This document shows positions 42,037-49,404 of a stretch of DNA of 64,000 nt, one piece after another. A program made the translations under genes and the position numbers. Below the pieces are notes generated by a model that had not been told where the DNA came from, searched no databases, and saw only the letters and a program-made list of their open reading frames with translations. Source of the DNA: Halobacillus litoralis (GTDB taxonomy: Bacteria; Bacillota; Bacilli; Bacillales; Halobacillaceae); assembly GCF_020171725.1 (NCBI RefSeq), contig NZ_JAIVAJ010000005.1, positions 248,001 through 312,000 on the forward strand. The letters are read 5' to 3'. Each line of letters begins with the position of its first letter. Position 1 is the stretch's first letter.

Positions 42037-42669
42037 ATGAAACGACTCTTTTTGGAGAACAAATGGCGTACATCGTTTTTTATCCTGGCTTTAGTAAATC
42101 TGGGCATTGTAATCTGGCTGCTGACTCTTATTTTCCTCCCTTCCTCCTACACGTTAGTGAATGTTGATAAGGAGAAAAACACGTCGGACGCCGAGTTTAC
42201 CATCGTCTCAACGAAAGAAAACTTAGAGCAACTGACAAACGAATATTTGAGAGAGCTCTCCAGTCAGACCATTTTCGATTATTCCATCACGCTCGAAAAT
42301 AATGTCATGTTAACGGGAAACATCCGGGCATTCGATCAGGAAATTCCGATCAAAGTCGAGCTGAACCCTGTGGTACAGGACAATGGTGACTTGGTTCTTG
42401 AACAAGAGCGTATTTCGTTAGGTCAGCTGCCTTTACCGAATAAAAAGGTACTTGAATTCGTAGAAGATAATTATAATTTCCCGGAGTGGGTCATCGTGAA
42501 CCCGAACGAAGAAACCATCTATGTCGCAGTCACTCAGATGGACACACCTAACCAGTTTGATGTCAGGGTCGATCGGTTCAACTTAAATGCCAACCAACTT
42601 GCCTTTAAAGTTTCCGTACCGAAAGACTCTTTCCACTTAGCTCAAAAAGTCGTACAGAAGAACTTCTAA
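42037..42669 (+). CDS. YpmS-like membrane-anchored protein (DUF2140)
   Basis: N-terminal helix (about 12-32) anchors an extracellular domain of about 175 residues with SSYTLVNVDKEKNTSDAEFT and LNANQLAFKVSVPKDSFHLA, matching the YpmS family (DUF2140). ATG at 42028 touches the SD GGCGGA, so 42037 (GGCGGA plus 9 nt) is preferred. Function unknown; constant pairing with the SGNH enzyme suggests joint action at the cell surface. Confidence 0.82.
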   Translation: MKRLFLENKWRTSFFILALVNLGIVIWLLTLIFLPSSYTLVNVDKEKNTSDAEFTIVSTKENLEQLTNEYLRELSSQTIFDYSITLENNVMLTGNIRAFDQEIPIKVELNPVVQDNGDLVLEQERISLGQLPLPNKKVLEFVEDNYNFPEWVIVNPNEETIYVAVTQMDTPNQFDVRVDRFNLNANQLAFKVSVPKDSFHLAQKVVQKNF

Positions 42670-42676
42670 CTTTTAA

Positions 42677-42740
42677 AGAGGCTGGGACAGTAAAGTTTCA
42701 GCCTCTACAAAATCGAACGCGTGATGCGTTCGGTTTTTTT
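42677..42740 (+). terminator. Double hairpin terminator after ypmS
   Basis: AGAGGCTG/CAGCCTCT (42677-42684, 42699-42706), then CGAACGC/GCGTTCG (42714-42720, 42726-42732) with a T-run. Confidence 0.85.
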
Positions 42741-42869
42741 GTGTTCGTAATTATGCGTGAGCCTGATCAGTACCCCAATCACGCATTCCCTTCCTAAGCC
42801 CCTAAGGTGAAATAGGCAAGGCTGCTGTGATAAAATAACACTATGAATGAAAGTAAAGGATGTGAGATC

Positions 42870-43799
42870 ATGCGTGTTGTCGATAACATTGCCGATCTAA
42901 TCGGAGACACCCCACTTGTGAAATTGAACCGAATCGCCCCAGAAGGCGGAGCGGATATTTATATGAAATTGGAAAAATACAATCCAAGCGGTAGTGTGAA
43001 AGACCGAGCGGCCTATAATATGATGGTCCAGGCAGAAAAGGACGGAAAGCTGAAAGAAGGATCAACCATTATCGAGCCGACGAGCGGAAACACAGGAATT
43101 GGTATTGCCATGAATGCCGCAGCACGAGGCTATCGGGCGATTCTCGTCATGCCGGATACGATGACCCAAGAGCGAATCAATCTCCTAAAAGCCTATGGAG
43201 CTGAAATCGAATTGACACCAGGAGATGAGAAAATGCCTGGAGCAATCGCCAGAGCGAAAGAGCTCGTGAAGGAAATCGACGGCGCATTTATGCCGATGCA
43301 GTTTGAGAACGAGGCGAATCCTGACTCCCACCGGTACACGACAGCCACAGAAATCATCGAAGCTATGGATGAGATCGGTAAGCCCCTTTCCGCTTTTGTA
43401 GCCACTGCTGGAACAGGAGGAACCGTCACAGGTACGGGTGAAGAATTGAAGAAGCATTACAAAGACGTAACCGTACATGTCGCAGAGCCTGCAGGTTCTC
43501 CTGTCCTGTCCGGTGGAAAGCCTGGGAAGCACAAGCTTGTGGGAACGAGCCCGGGTTTCATTCCCGATATTTTGAATCAGGAAGTCTATGATGAGATTTT
43601 CCAAGTGACAGACGAAGATGCCTATGACATTACCCGCCGACTTGCGAGAGAAGAAGGTTTGCTGTTAGGTACATCCTGCGGCGCATCCTGCTGGGCAGCT
43701 ATCCAAGTAGCCAAGCAGAAGAAGCCAGGTGAAGTTGTAGTATGCATCGCACCAGACACAGGAGAGCGTTATTTGTCCGGTGACTTGTTCAGATTCTAA
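42870..43799 (+). CDS. cysK: Cysteine synthase (O-acetylserine sulfhydrylase)
   Basis: PLP enzyme making cysteine from O-acetylserine and sulfide. PLP lysine Lys44 in NPSGSVKDRAAYNM, substrate loop TSGNTG (71-76), phosphate-binding GTGGTVTGTG and C-terminal CIAPDTGERYLS. ATG 42870 follows AAAGGATGTGAG; the longer frame from 42843 has no SD. Length 309 is normal. No T-box or S-box leader precedes it. Confidence 0.95.
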   Translation: MRVVDNIADLIGDTPLVKLNRIAPEGGADIYMKLEKYNPSGSVKDRAAYNMMVQAEKDGKLKEGSTIIEPTSGNTGIGIAMNAAARGYRAILVMPDTMTQERINLLKAYGAEIELTPGDEKMPGAIARAKELVKEIDGAFMPMQFENEANPDSHRYTTATEIIEAMDEIGKPLSAFVATAGTGGTVTGTGEELKKHYKDVTVHVAEPAGSPVLSGGKPGKHKLVGTSPGFIPDILNQEVYDEIFQVTDEDAYDITRRLAREEGLLLGTSCGASCWAAIQVAKQKKPGEVVVCIAPDTGERYLSGDLFRF

Positions 43800-43800
43800 A

Positions 43801-43837
43801 AAACATCCCTGCTCCTTTTGGAGCGGGATGTTTTTTT
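43801..43837. terminator. Bidirectional terminator after cysK
   Basis: AACATCCC-GCTCC/GGAGC-GGGATGTT with a single mismatch and TTTTTTT downstream; genes converge. Confidence 0.85.
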
Positions 43838-44447
43838 ATAACCTGTACATATCTCGAAAACGCAAATGCCATCCTAAATGGTACGAAAGCACACGACATG
43901 CTACAATACCAACAAATAGGACATACGTTTGAATAACGTGATCAAGGTCAATGATACCAAGACCTGTAAGCAATCCTACGACGAGCGCCCATACTGCGTA
44001 AATTTCCTGATGCAATACCATCGGCCTTCTTTGCGCCAACACATCTCGGGTGACTCCGCCCCCAACGCCTGTAAGTATACTTGCAAAGATGATTCCACCT
44101 AATGGGAATTCACTATCAATCGCAAAAGCCGCTCCCTGAAGGGCAAATGCAGATAACCCAATCGCATCCAGATAAATGTTCCATCGATCCCAGGACATGA
44201 CCCAGCTTTTCGGAAAAAAATAGACGATGCTGATTGTAATGAAAGCTACATAAAGTAGGTATCCTTGCTCCCAAACGTGCACAACTGGCACATCCAATGC
44301 AATATTTCGGATAATTCCTCCGGCAAAAGGAGTAGCTATCCCCAAAATAAATGTGCCAAATATATCATACCTCTCATTTAATGCGACAATAGCCCCACTA
44401 AATGCGAATGCACTGACAGCTAGTATATTTAATAGTTCCCATGCCAC
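43836..44447 (-). CDS. Trimeric intracellular cation channel family (UPF0126) membrane protein
   Basis: A 203-residue protein made of two similar three-helix halves. Each has the glycine-rich loop of the TRIC/UPF0126 family: GGIIRNIALD in the first and GGVTRDVLAQRRP in the second. Prokaryotic TRIC proteins are homotrimeric, probably potassium-permeable channels. Start codon ATG at 44447; the 300-nt region upstream separates it from the divergent XRE-type regulator. Confidence 0.88.
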   Translation of the reverse strand: MAWELLNILAVSAFAFSGAIVALNERYDIFGTFILGIATPFAGGIIRNIALDVPVVHVWEQGYLLYVAFITISIVYFFPKSWVMSWDRWNIYLDAIGLSAFALQGAAFAIDSEFPLGGIIFASILTGVGGGVTRDVLAQRRPMVLHQEIYAVWALVVGLLTGLGIIDLDHVIQTYVLFVGIVACRVLSYHLGWHLRFRDMYRL

Positions 44448-44746
44448 TCTCTATCACCTTCCATTCATTTTAAGCCCTTCAATTCCTTACTAAAAATATC
44501 AGACGTAACGATCATTGGGAAGACCTTTTCTTTTTTTCTCGATCTTTGATAGAATGCACCTGTCAGGAAGCCCACCATGGCAACGTTCAGACACTATATT
44601 GGAATAATAATAAACTTTTTATAATAAATGATGATAATGTTGCAATGTGCCACAAGGAATTGTTCGAACTAGGACGAATTTATTAATTTACAGCACTGTT
44701 TTTTTAGTCAAAACCGAAACACCATTAGTAGGAGATGTGAAGAAAG
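44448..44746. other. Intergenic region between the TRIC channel and XRE-PAS regulator
   Basis: No open frame of note, no hairpin terminator and no clear promoter; AT-rich in its middle. It should contain promoters for both divergent genes. I looked for DnaA boxes (because of the downstream sda-like gene) and found none convincing. Confidence 0.4.
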
Positions 44747-45274
44747 TTGAGAAGATGGCTCGTTAAACTACGAAAAGAACAAAATTACACACAACAGCAG
44801 ATCGCAGCCGGGGCTCATATTGATCGAGCCTATTACGCCCAAATAGAAAATGGTACCAGGAATCCCAGTATGGCCGTCGCCACTCAGATTGCATCGTTCT
44901 TACACATTAATCCGTCTCTATTTTTTTCTGATCACTTGAGCGAACCGTTTGAATCCGCGTTGATGAATTCACCCATCGTCGTCGCTCATTGTGACATGAA
45001 CTTGCGTTATACTTGGATGTTCAACCCTCATCCGGACTTCAAAATGGGTCCTGTAATCGGAAAAAGGGATGACGAGCTGGATGAAAACTCCGGTACTTTG
45101 GCATTAGTCGCCATTAAGAGAAAAGTCATCGAAGAAGAAATGATCCTAAGGGAATACATTTCCTTCCCCCTTTCTCAAGGACTCATTCAATATGATGTAT
45201 TCGCTCAGCCTTTGTATGACCCGAACGGAAAAATTATAGGAGCGGCAACCGCTGCGACCCAGCTAAGAGATTAG
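44747..45274 (+). CDS. XRE-family HTH regulator with C-terminal PAS-like domain
   Basis: N-terminal helix-turn-helix (about 3-60: LRKEQNYTQQQIAAGAHIDR, YYAQIENGTRNPSM) followed by a PAS-like domain (about 75-170) with LRYTWMFNPHPDF and GKRDDELDE. The domain resembles PAS folds seen in HWE kinases, so a small ligand is possible. TTG 44747 is the only in-frame start after an upstream stop; SD GGAG is 12 nt away, rather far. Followed 21 nt later by the sda-like gene, probably co-transcribed. Confidence 0.75.
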   Translation: MRRWLVKLRKEQNYTQQQIAAGAHIDRAYYAQIENGTRNPSMAVATQIASFLHINPSLFFSDHLSEPFESALMNSPIVVAHCDMNLRYTWMFNPHPDFKMGPVIGKRDDELDENSGTLALVAIKRKVIEEEMILREYISFPLSQGLIQYDVFAQPLYDPNGKIIGAATAATQLRD

Positions 45275-45295
45275 CTTTCAAAGGAGGGCTTCCTG

Positions 45296-45442
45296 ATGAT
45301 CCTGCACGAGTTAAACGATAACCTTCTCGTGGTATCCCTGTATAGAGCACGAGAGTTGCAACTGGACTATGAATTTATTGAATTGCTGGAAAAGGAAATG
45401 ATGAATAGAGAACAAAGAGAGCCCACTACAGCTCAAGACTAA
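45296..45442 (+). CDS. sda: Sda-like sporulation histidine kinase inhibitor, 48 residues
   Basis: A short gene between larger ones. The peptide starts MILHELNDNLLVVSLYRARE and continues LQLDYEFIELLEKEMMNREQ; its L-x-D-x-L-L-x-x-S-Y-x-x-A-x-x-L-x-L-D-x-x-F-I-x-L-L-E pattern matches Sda, the helical hairpin that blocks KinA phosphorylation after replication damage in B. subtilis. AAAGGAGGG is 8 nt before the ATG. It follows an XRE-PAS regulator with a 21-nt gap. Assigned on pattern only, but the match spans most of the peptide. Confidence 0.75.
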   Translation: MILHELNDNLLVVSLYRARELQLDYEFIELLEKEMMNREQREPTTAQD

Positions 45443-45521
45443 CCTCCTCACACCTACGCCACATCTCCCTGCATGTTTTCTTGAAAATATGGGTAGAACA
45501 CTCTTATAAAGGAGTGTCACT

Positions 45522-46232
45522 ATGAAGCCCGAGAAATGGATTATGCACCAGACATGGGAAGAACTCGTATTTATGCACTGGCCGGTTCCGGAAGAGATGT
45601 TACGCCCCCATATACCCAAAGCCTTCGAACTCGACCTTTACGATGGACAAGCGTGGATTGCGGTTGTTCCGTTCAGAATGAATCACATCCACTTCAAAGG
45701 AATGCCACCCGTTCAATTCGGAAATCATCTCCTTGAGTTAAATGTGCGGACGTATGTCACATTTAAAGGAGAACCTGGTGTCTATTTTGTAACGCTGGAT
45801 GCCAACCACCCTCTTGGTGTCTTTCTAGCCCGCACACTGTTCGGACTCCCCTATGTACATGCAAGTATTCAGTTGAAACAAACTCCCAGTCGCTTTAGTT
45901 ATGTAAGCAGGCGTACTCATAAAGGCTATCCTACTGCCCACTTCCATGCAAGCTTTCTTACAACCTCTCCCCCCATACCATCTGAGCCCGGCTCATTGAT
46001 TTACTGGCTCACTGAGCGGTATTGCCTATGGGTGACCCGGGGGAATTCGGTCTATAAAGGCCCTATTTATCATAAGAACTGGTCCTTACAGAAAGCAGAG
46101 GCCGACATATATACCAATCAATTGATGGATTTCCTACCCTCCAGGCTATTTAAGAAGCCGCCCATGACTTACTACTCAAAGTCCTTAGAGACGTTTATTT
46201 TTCCATTCGAGAAAAAGGGAGAATGGGTGTAA
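45522..46232 (+). CDS. DUF2071 family protein (YqjF-like)
   Basis: A 236-residue soluble protein. The family's start pattern is present (WEELVFMHWPVPEEMLRPHI, then DLYDGQAWIAVVPFRM and LNVRTYV) and so is the tail TERYCLWV. Function unknown. AAAGGAGTG precedes the ATG. It precedes, but is probably not co-transcribed with, the MhqR-type dioxygenase gene, which has its own consensus promoter. Confidence 0.85.
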   Translation: MKPEKWIMHQTWEELVFMHWPVPEEMLRPHIPKAFELDLYDGQAWIAVVPFRMNHIHFKGMPPVQFGNHLLELNVRTYVTFKGEPGVYFVTLDANHPLGVFLARTLFGLPYVHASIQLKQTPSRFSYVSRRTHKGYPTAHFHASFLTTSPPIPSEPGSLIYWLTERYCLWVTRGNSVYKGPIYHKNWSLQKAEADIYTNQLMDFLPSRLFKKPPMTYYSKSLETFIFPFEKKGEWV

Positions 46233-46242
46233 AGCCAAGGAA

Positions 46243-46291
46243 TTGACAATATGGTTCCAACACCATATAATTATCTTGAATTCAAGATAAT
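46243..46291 (+). promoter_or_regulatory. Consensus promoter with overlapping MhqR-type operator
   Basis: TTGACA (46243-46248), 17-nt spacer and TATAAT (46266-46271), a perfect sigma-A promoter. A perfect 22-bp palindrome 46270-46291 (ATTATCTTGAA and its complement) starts at the -10 and covers the start site. It resembles the MhqR box (ATCTCGAATTCGAGAT type) of quinone-responsive genes. Confidence 0.85.
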
Positions 46292-46310
46292 ATAACAGGA
46301 GGTAATAATG

Positions 46311-47261
46311 ATGAACCTCAAAGGTATCCACCACGTATCTGCCATAACAGCTGATGCAGAACGAAATTATAAATTCTATACGGATTTTTTAGGTATGAGA
46401 TTAGTAAAGAAAACCGTTAACCAGGACGCACCATCGATGTATCACCTTTTCTATGCAGATGAAAAGGGGAACCCGGGCACAGACTTGACCTTCTTTGAGA
46501 TCGATCGCGCGGGTCATACGTATTATGGAAATCAGAGCATCTCTACGACTTCACTACGTGTCAAAGATGATCAAGCTCTGGATTATTGGAAGAAGCGTTT
46601 CGAAGACAATGACATTGCCCACGATTCCATTCAATTACGTATGGGTCGAAAAACGATTGCTTTCCGCGACCACGAAGAGCAGCGTCTGATGCTCGTATCC
46701 GATGAAACCAATTCCGGCGTAGCATCAGGAACTCCTTGGAATCGTTCCTCTGTTCCTGTTGAATACGGCATTCAGGGGCTGGGTCCTGTTTATTTATCTG
46801 TTCAGGATTTGCCTGCAACTGAGAAAGTGCTGACGGAGGTACTCGGTTTTTCCGAAGCTGGATCATATGATCAATTCAAAGTGTTCTCCACTGGAGAAGG
46901 CGGAACAGGAGCTGAAGTTCATCTCGAAGAGCTTCCTGATGCCCCTCGTGAAAAACCCGGTCGAGGCAGCGTCCACCATGTCGCTTTCAGGGTAGAGGAT
47001 GAAGAAGAATTGAAGAAGTGGCACGAGAAGATTCAGGCAGCCGGATTCCCGAATTCCGGACTAGTCGATCGTTATTACTTCAAGTCCCTTTATTTCAGAG
47101 AATCCAACCACATTCTATTCGAACTTGCGACAGACGGCCCCGGGTTTGCAACCGATGAAGATGTCGAGAGTCTGGGAGAAACATTAGCTCTTCCCCCATT
47201 CCTTGAAGATAAAAGAGAAGAGATTGAACAGGACCTGAAACCATTAAATACGAAGAAATAA
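46311..47261 (+). CDS. Ring-cleaving dioxygenase, MhqO/MhqA-like (VOC superfamily)
   Basis: Fe(II)-dependent extradiol-type dioxygenase thought to open hydroquinone rings. Two VOC halves: the first starts MNLKGIHHVSAITADAERNY, with His ligand in GIHHVSA, the second GSVHHVAFRVEDEEEL, and ILFELATDGPGF carries the Glu ligand. 316 residues is typical. The start at 46311 (second ATG) sits 7 nt after ACAGGAGG. The MhqR-like operator upstream predicts induction by quinones and catechols. Confidence 0.9.
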   Translation: MNLKGIHHVSAITADAERNYKFYTDFLGMRLVKKTVNQDAPSMYHLFYADEKGNPGTDLTFFEIDRAGHTYYGNQSISTTSLRVKDDQALDYWKKRFEDNDIAHDSIQLRMGRKTIAFRDHEEQRLMLVSDETNSGVASGTPWNRSSVPVEYGIQGLGPVYLSVQDLPATEKVLTEVLGFSEAGSYDQFKVFSTGEGGTGAEVHLEELPDAPREKPGRGSVHHVAFRVEDEEELKKWHEKIQAAGFPNSGLVDRYYFKSLYFRESNHILFELATDGPGFATDEDVESLGETLALPPFLEDKREEIEQDLKPLNTKK

Positions 47262-47265
47262 ACAA

Positions 47266-47296
47266 AAGAACCGTCTCACAGCAGACGGTTCTTTTC
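47266..47296. terminator. Bidirectional terminator
   Basis: AAGAACCGTCT/AGACGGTTCTT, 11-bp perfect stem, T-run on the plus strand and A-run upstream, between convergent genes. Confidence 0.85.
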
Positions 47297-47302
47297 TATG
47301 CT

Positions 47303-49252
47303 TCAGTCATTTAAACGGTTCTTGACCCAGTTAATCAAACCACCCATTTGCATAATTTCAATCTGACGCTCTGACATCGCATGTTCGAATGTCAATGTCT
47401 TGTCTTTCCCTTTCACTTCAGCTTTCACAGTATTGGACTGTTTAATGCTTTCTCTTAAGCCATGGAAGACAAGCACGTCTCCCTGCTCCAGCTGATCTAA
47501 ATCAGATTCGTTCGTGAATGTTAATGGCAGTACGCCGAAGTTAGCGAGGTTCTGCCAGTGAATACGAGCGAAGTCTTTCACAATAGCCACACGCAGACCA
47601 AGGTATTTCGGAGCTAGAGCGGCGTGCTCACGACTCGATCCCTGCCCATAGTTGGTTCCCGCGACAACGGCGTGACCTCCTTCGTCACGAATATCCATGG
47701 CCCGATCATAGTACGTATCGTCAACAATTTCGAATGTGAATTTACTGATTTCAGGTAGATTACTTCGGTATGGAAGCACACGTGCACCACCGGCCAGAAT
47801 TTCATCTGTCGATATGTCATCTCCCATTTTCAGCAAAATAGGGACTTCCAATTCATCAGGAAGCTCATCCATCTCAGGAATCGAGGCCACGTTCGGCCCT
47901 TTTACAAGATCAACCTGTTTCGCTTCCTCTTCTGGAAGAGGAGCATCCAACAGCTTCGTATCCACAGTCGGCTGATCTAATTCCTGCACCTCCGGATAAT
48001 CGAAACCGGCTTTTCTCGGATCGGTGATTTTTCCGTGCAGCGCACTGACAGCCGCTGTTTCCGGACTGCATAGAAATACGCTGTCTTCTTTCGTTCCTGA
48101 ACGACCCGGGAAGTTACGTGGAGTCGTACGCAGACTGTTCCGTCCGGTTGCCGGTGCCTGCCCCATTCCGATACATCCGTTACACCCTGCTTGGTGAAGC
48201 CTTCCTCCTGCCTGTAGGAAGTTCGCGATGTGTCCTTCCTGCGATAGGTCGATCAGCATCTGCCTGGATGTCGGGTTCAAGTCAAACGAGACTCCGTCCG
48301 CAATGTGTTGCCCCTCCACAATCTTCGATGCGATGGCAAAATCACGGTACCCTGGGTTTGCTGATGAGCCGATGTAAGACTGATAAATCGACTCGCCTTC
48401 CACTTCCTCCACTGGAACGACATTTCCCGGGCTGGAAGGCTTGGCGACCATTGGTCCTACAGTGGATAAGTCCAACTCATCATGTACATCGTACTGGGCA
48501 CCATCATCTGCCTTCAATTCAATCCATTCATCTTCTCGCCCTTGCAACTTCATAAAACGCTTCGTCTCATCATCAGATGGGAAAACGGTCCCCGTTGCGC
48601 CAAGCTCAGCTCCCATGTTCGCAATGACGTGACGGTCCATGGCGGTTAAGTTGTCGAGACCTGGCCCGTAATATTCAAAGATGTGATTGACTCCACCTTT
48701 GACACCATGACGTTTCAACATCTCCAAAATGGCATCCTTGGCACTGACCCAGTCTGGAAGTTTGCCTGTTACTTTAACGCCCCAGACTTTCGGCATTTTC
48801 ACATAAAAAGGCTCCCCTGCGATGGCCATGGCGACATCGATCCCACCTGCTCCCATCGCGAGCATTCCCATACACCCATTCGCACAGGTGTGACTATCTG
48901 AACCTAATAGTGTTTTGCCAGGTCTTGCAAGTCGCTGCATGTGTACAGGGTGGCTCACACCGTTCCCCGGGCGGCTGAAGTATAATCCGAATCGATTGGC
49001 GGCGCTTTCAAGAAACAGGTGATCATCTGGGTTTTTGCTGTCTTCCTGAATCAAGTTGTGGTCGACATACTGAGCAGAAGCTTCTGTCTTCGCACGAGAA
49101 ATCCCCATCGCTTCCAACTCCAGCATCACCATCGTACCGGTCGCGTCCTGAGTGAGTGTCTGGTCAATCTTCAACCCAATCTCCGAGCCGGGCTTCATTT
49201 CCCCTTCTACTAAGTGATCTTTGATTAACTTTTGTGTGACGTTAAGACTCAC
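47303..49252 (-). CDS. Aconitate hydratase, short (Aquifex/mitochondrial-like) type
   Basis: Isomerises citrate to isocitrate. GTG 49252, preceded by AAGGAGGAG, gives 649 residues starting VSLNVTQKLIKDHL; the upstream 59 codons are spurious. Domains 1-3 carry GSDSHT and GCNGCIGMG (Cys357 and Cys360); domain 4 carries DDISTDEILAG and YGQGSSREHAA. At the position of the third cluster ligand, where aconitases have G-S-C-T-N, this protein reads GSSANPGYRDF with Ser297. It is far shorter than the 900-residue CitB of Bacillus. Enzyme class likely; exact reaction less certain. Confidence 0.82.
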   Translation of the reverse strand: MSLNVTQKLIKDHLVEGEMKPGSEIGLKIDQTLTQDATGTMVMLELEAMGISRAKTEASAQYVDHNLIQEDSKNPDDHLFLESAANRFGLYFSRPGNGVSHPVHMQRLARPGKTLLGSDSHTCANGCMGMLAMGAGGIDVAMAIAGEPFYVKMPKVWGVKVTGKLPDWVSAKDAILEMLKRHGVKGGVNHIFEYYGPGLDNLTAMDRHVIANMGAELGATGTVFPSDDETKRFMKLQGREDEWIELKADDGAQYDVHDELDLSTVGPMVAKPSSPGNVVPVEEVEGESIYQSYIGSSANPGYRDFAIASKIVEGQHIADGVSFDLNPTSRQMLIDLSQEGHIANFLQAGGRLHQAGCNGCIGMGQAPATGRNSLRTTPRNFPGRSGTKEDSVFLCSPETAAVSALHGKITDPRKAGFDYPEVQELDQPTVDTKLLDAPLPEEEAKQVDLVKGPNVASIPEMDELPDELEVPILLKMGDDISTDEILAGGARVLPYRSNLPEISKFTFEIVDDTYYDRAMDIRDEGGHAVVAGTNYGQGSSREHAALAPKYLGLRVAIVKDFARIHWQNLANFGVLPLTFTNESDLDQLEQGDVLVFHGLRESIKQSNTVKAEVKGKDKTLTFEHAMSERQIEIMQMGGLINWVKNRLND

Positions 49253-49362
49253 ACATAACTCCTCCTTCATAACCAATGTAAGATGCCAATCTTGGTAGTC
49301 GTAACTTTTCCTATACCTTTTATACCCTGAATTGTCATTCTTTACTCGGTTATGATTACAAA

Positions 49363-49392
49363 AAAAGAGAAGAGACCATTGTCTCTCCTCCC
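49363..49392 (-). terminator. Terminator of the neutral protease gene
   Basis: On the minus strand GAGAC/GTCTC-centred stem (AGAGAC at 49371-49376, GTCTCT at 49381-49386) is followed by TCTCTTTTTTTG. Confidence 0.7.
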
Positions 49393-49404
49393 TGTTCAGC
49401 TTAA

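Noticed and set aside
44735-44767. Short frame GTGAAG... overlapping the XRE-PAS start as a leader peptide
   Set aside because: GGAG is only 2 nt away from the GTG and the frame has 9 codons; no amino acid bias that would suggest attenuation.
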